64,000 bases of DNA from Nocardioides alkalitolerans DSM 16699. GTDB taxonomy: Bacteria > Actinomycetota > Actinomycetes > Propionibacteriales > Nocardioidaceae. The notes beneath the pieces were generated by a model. It was given only the letters and a program-made list of their open reading frames with translations, was not told where the DNA came from and made no database searches. Below are positions 63,103 to 64,000 of this stretch, piece by piece (within the stretch, counting starts at the first letter, position 1; every line of letters starts with the position of its first letter). The translations under genes and the position numbers were made by a program. The DNA lies in assembly GCF_000426525.1 (NCBI RefSeq), contig NZ_AUFN01000017.1, positions 1 through 64,000 of the forward strand, in the 5' to 3' direction.

Positions 63103-64000
63103 AGACCCCCGTCGTGCTCGTCACCGGCGTCGCCCCCGACGCGATGGCCGCCACGCAGCTGGGCCTGCTGTGGGACCTGCCGCACGCGGTCGCCGTGCGC
63201 CACCACCTCGACCCCGCGCGCAGCGTGCTCACCCGGGTCGTCAGCGACATCACGGGCGTCGTCGAGCACGAGGAGATCGAGCTCGAGCACGCCTGCACGA
63301 GCTGCGCCCTGCGCGAGGACATCGTGCCGACCCTCGACCGGCTCGCCCGCGACGGCCGGTGGGCCTCGATCGTCGCCCACCTGCCCGTCGGTGCCGAGGC
63401 CGACCAGGTCTGCACGGTGCTGTCGTGGGACGCCGCGCTCGCCCGCCGGCTGCGCATCGCCGCCGTCGTCACCGCCCTCACGCGGGGCCGCGTCGTCGAG
63501 GACCTCCTCGGCTCCGACACCCTGGCCGAGCGCGGGCTGCACAGCAGCGAGGACGACGAGCGCGGCGTCGGCGAGGTCGCGTGCTCGATGGTCGAGTACG
63601 CCGACCTGGTGGTCACCGCCGCTGGTCCGTTCGAGGCCCTCGCGGACGAGGCGGTCGCCACCGAGCTCGACCTCCTCCGCGTGCTCGCGCGCCCCGGCGT
63701 ACGTCTCGCGACCGCGCCCGAGCTGCTGCCCGGCGCGACGCTCCTGCAGCGCCCGCACCACCGGCACGACGCCACGCGGGCGTGGGCGTCGCACGTGCGG
63801 GAGGGCGACCTGCCGGGGATGCCGTCGAACCGGGTCTGGTGCGTCGACCTGCGCGCCGAGCGGCCCTTCCACCCCGACCGGCTGCTCGAGGACCTCGAGT
63901 CCCTCGGCGCCGGCCCCCACCGCAGCCGCGGCTGCTTCTGGCTGCCCACCCGCCCCGACCGCGCCCTGCTCTGGGAGGGCTCCGGCGGCCAGCTCAGCGT
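63099..64000 (+). CDS. CobW/Mrf-like GTPase-superfamily protein, partial
   Basis: At least 300 residues; the 3' end is beyond the window. It has [20 protein letters not shown] at the P-loop position but no GK[ST], so nucleotide binding is doubtful. [19 protein letters not shown] matches the CobW C-x-C-C-type metal loop. Location in the zinc-free ribosomal operon fits Mrf of mycobacteria, which recruits the hibernation factor Mpy during zinc starvation (from memory). GTG start overlaps rpmE2. Confidence 0.75.
   Translation, partial: MKTPVVLVTGVAPDAMAATQLGLLWDLPHAVAVRHHLDPARSVLTRVVSDITGVVEHEEIELEHACTSCALREDIVPTLDRLARDGRWASIVAHLPVGAEADQVCTVLSWDAALARRLRIAAVVTALTRGRVVEDLLGSDTLAERGLHSSEDDERGVGEVACSMVEYADLVVTAAGPFEALADEAVATELDLLRVLARPGVRLATAPELLPGATLLQRPHHRHDATRAWASHVREGDLPGMPSNRVWCVDLRAERPFHPDRLLEDLESLGAGPHRSRGCFWLPTRPDRALLWEGSGGQLS

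Overview
The window is a high-GC actinobacterial chromosome segment, most likely from the Nocardioidaceae (Nocardioides-like). Grounds for this: a SepX/GlpR divisome gene, an HbhA-like heparin-binding protein beside an XRE regulator, a DUF2516 membrane protein, an F420:NADP oxidoreductase, a Zur-type cassette of zinc-free ribosomal proteins, a eukaryotic-type UGPase next to moeA, and GTG/TTG starts with frequent ATGA overlaps. Family assignments come from reading the proteins; no database search was run.

Layout. (1) 1-500: a scar of three gene fragments (chain-length determinant, rmlB, sugar transferase); the last two are near-copies of intact genes at 33 and 35 kb. (2) 0.6-10.7 kb: a visibly lower-GC polysaccharide island with an SGNH esterase, two acetyltransferases, five glycosyltransferases, a Wzy-like polymerase and a Wzx-like flippase. 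(3) 10.9-12.9 kb: gmd-fcl for GDP-L-fucose. (4) 12.9-15.1 kb: cysDN sulfate activation. (5) 15.2-21.1 kb: an unusual catabolic cluster (CoA-transferase, citryl-CoA-lyase-like protein, LigB/LigA-like dioxygenase, amidohydrolase) with a divergent IclR regulator. (6) 21.1-26.0 kb: ugd, an APS-kinase/phosphatase fusion, and a WcaI/WcaF-like pair. (7) 26.1-30.8 kb: asparaginase, XRE regulator, hbhA, nucleotidyltransferase, DUF2516 protein and a Tat-exported protein. (8) 30.8-37.5 kb: rmlCD fusion, rmlB, rmlA, polyprenyl glycosylphosphotransferase and a second gmd. (9) 37.5-43 kb: amidase, repeat-bearing SGNH protein, small proteins, two ribbon-helix-helix regulators, mscL, SAF-domain protein and FmdB. 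(10) 43.3-49.6 kb: conserved block fthC, UGPase, moeA, moaC, mog, rimJ-like, [repeat region], sepX. (11) 49.7-57.7 kb: tRNA-Ala, poxB-like, fprB-like, and a GntR/dehydratase/GntP sugar-acid cluster. (12) 57.9-64 kb: sortase and an anchored protein, GntR, npdG, and the zinc-starvation ribosomal cassette running off the right edge.

Functionally the left half is a surface-glycan factory. UDP-glucose (UGPase), UDP-glucuronate (ugd), dTDP-rhamnose (rmlABCD) and GDP-fucose (gmd/fcl) can feed the glycosyltransferases. A polyprenyl-phosphate sugar transferase can start the chain, and Wzx/Wzy can export and polymerise it. Acetyltransferases and SGNH proteins may decorate it. The presence of cysDN and an APS kinase fused to a Wzb-type phosphatase raises the possibility of sulfated glycan or joint control.
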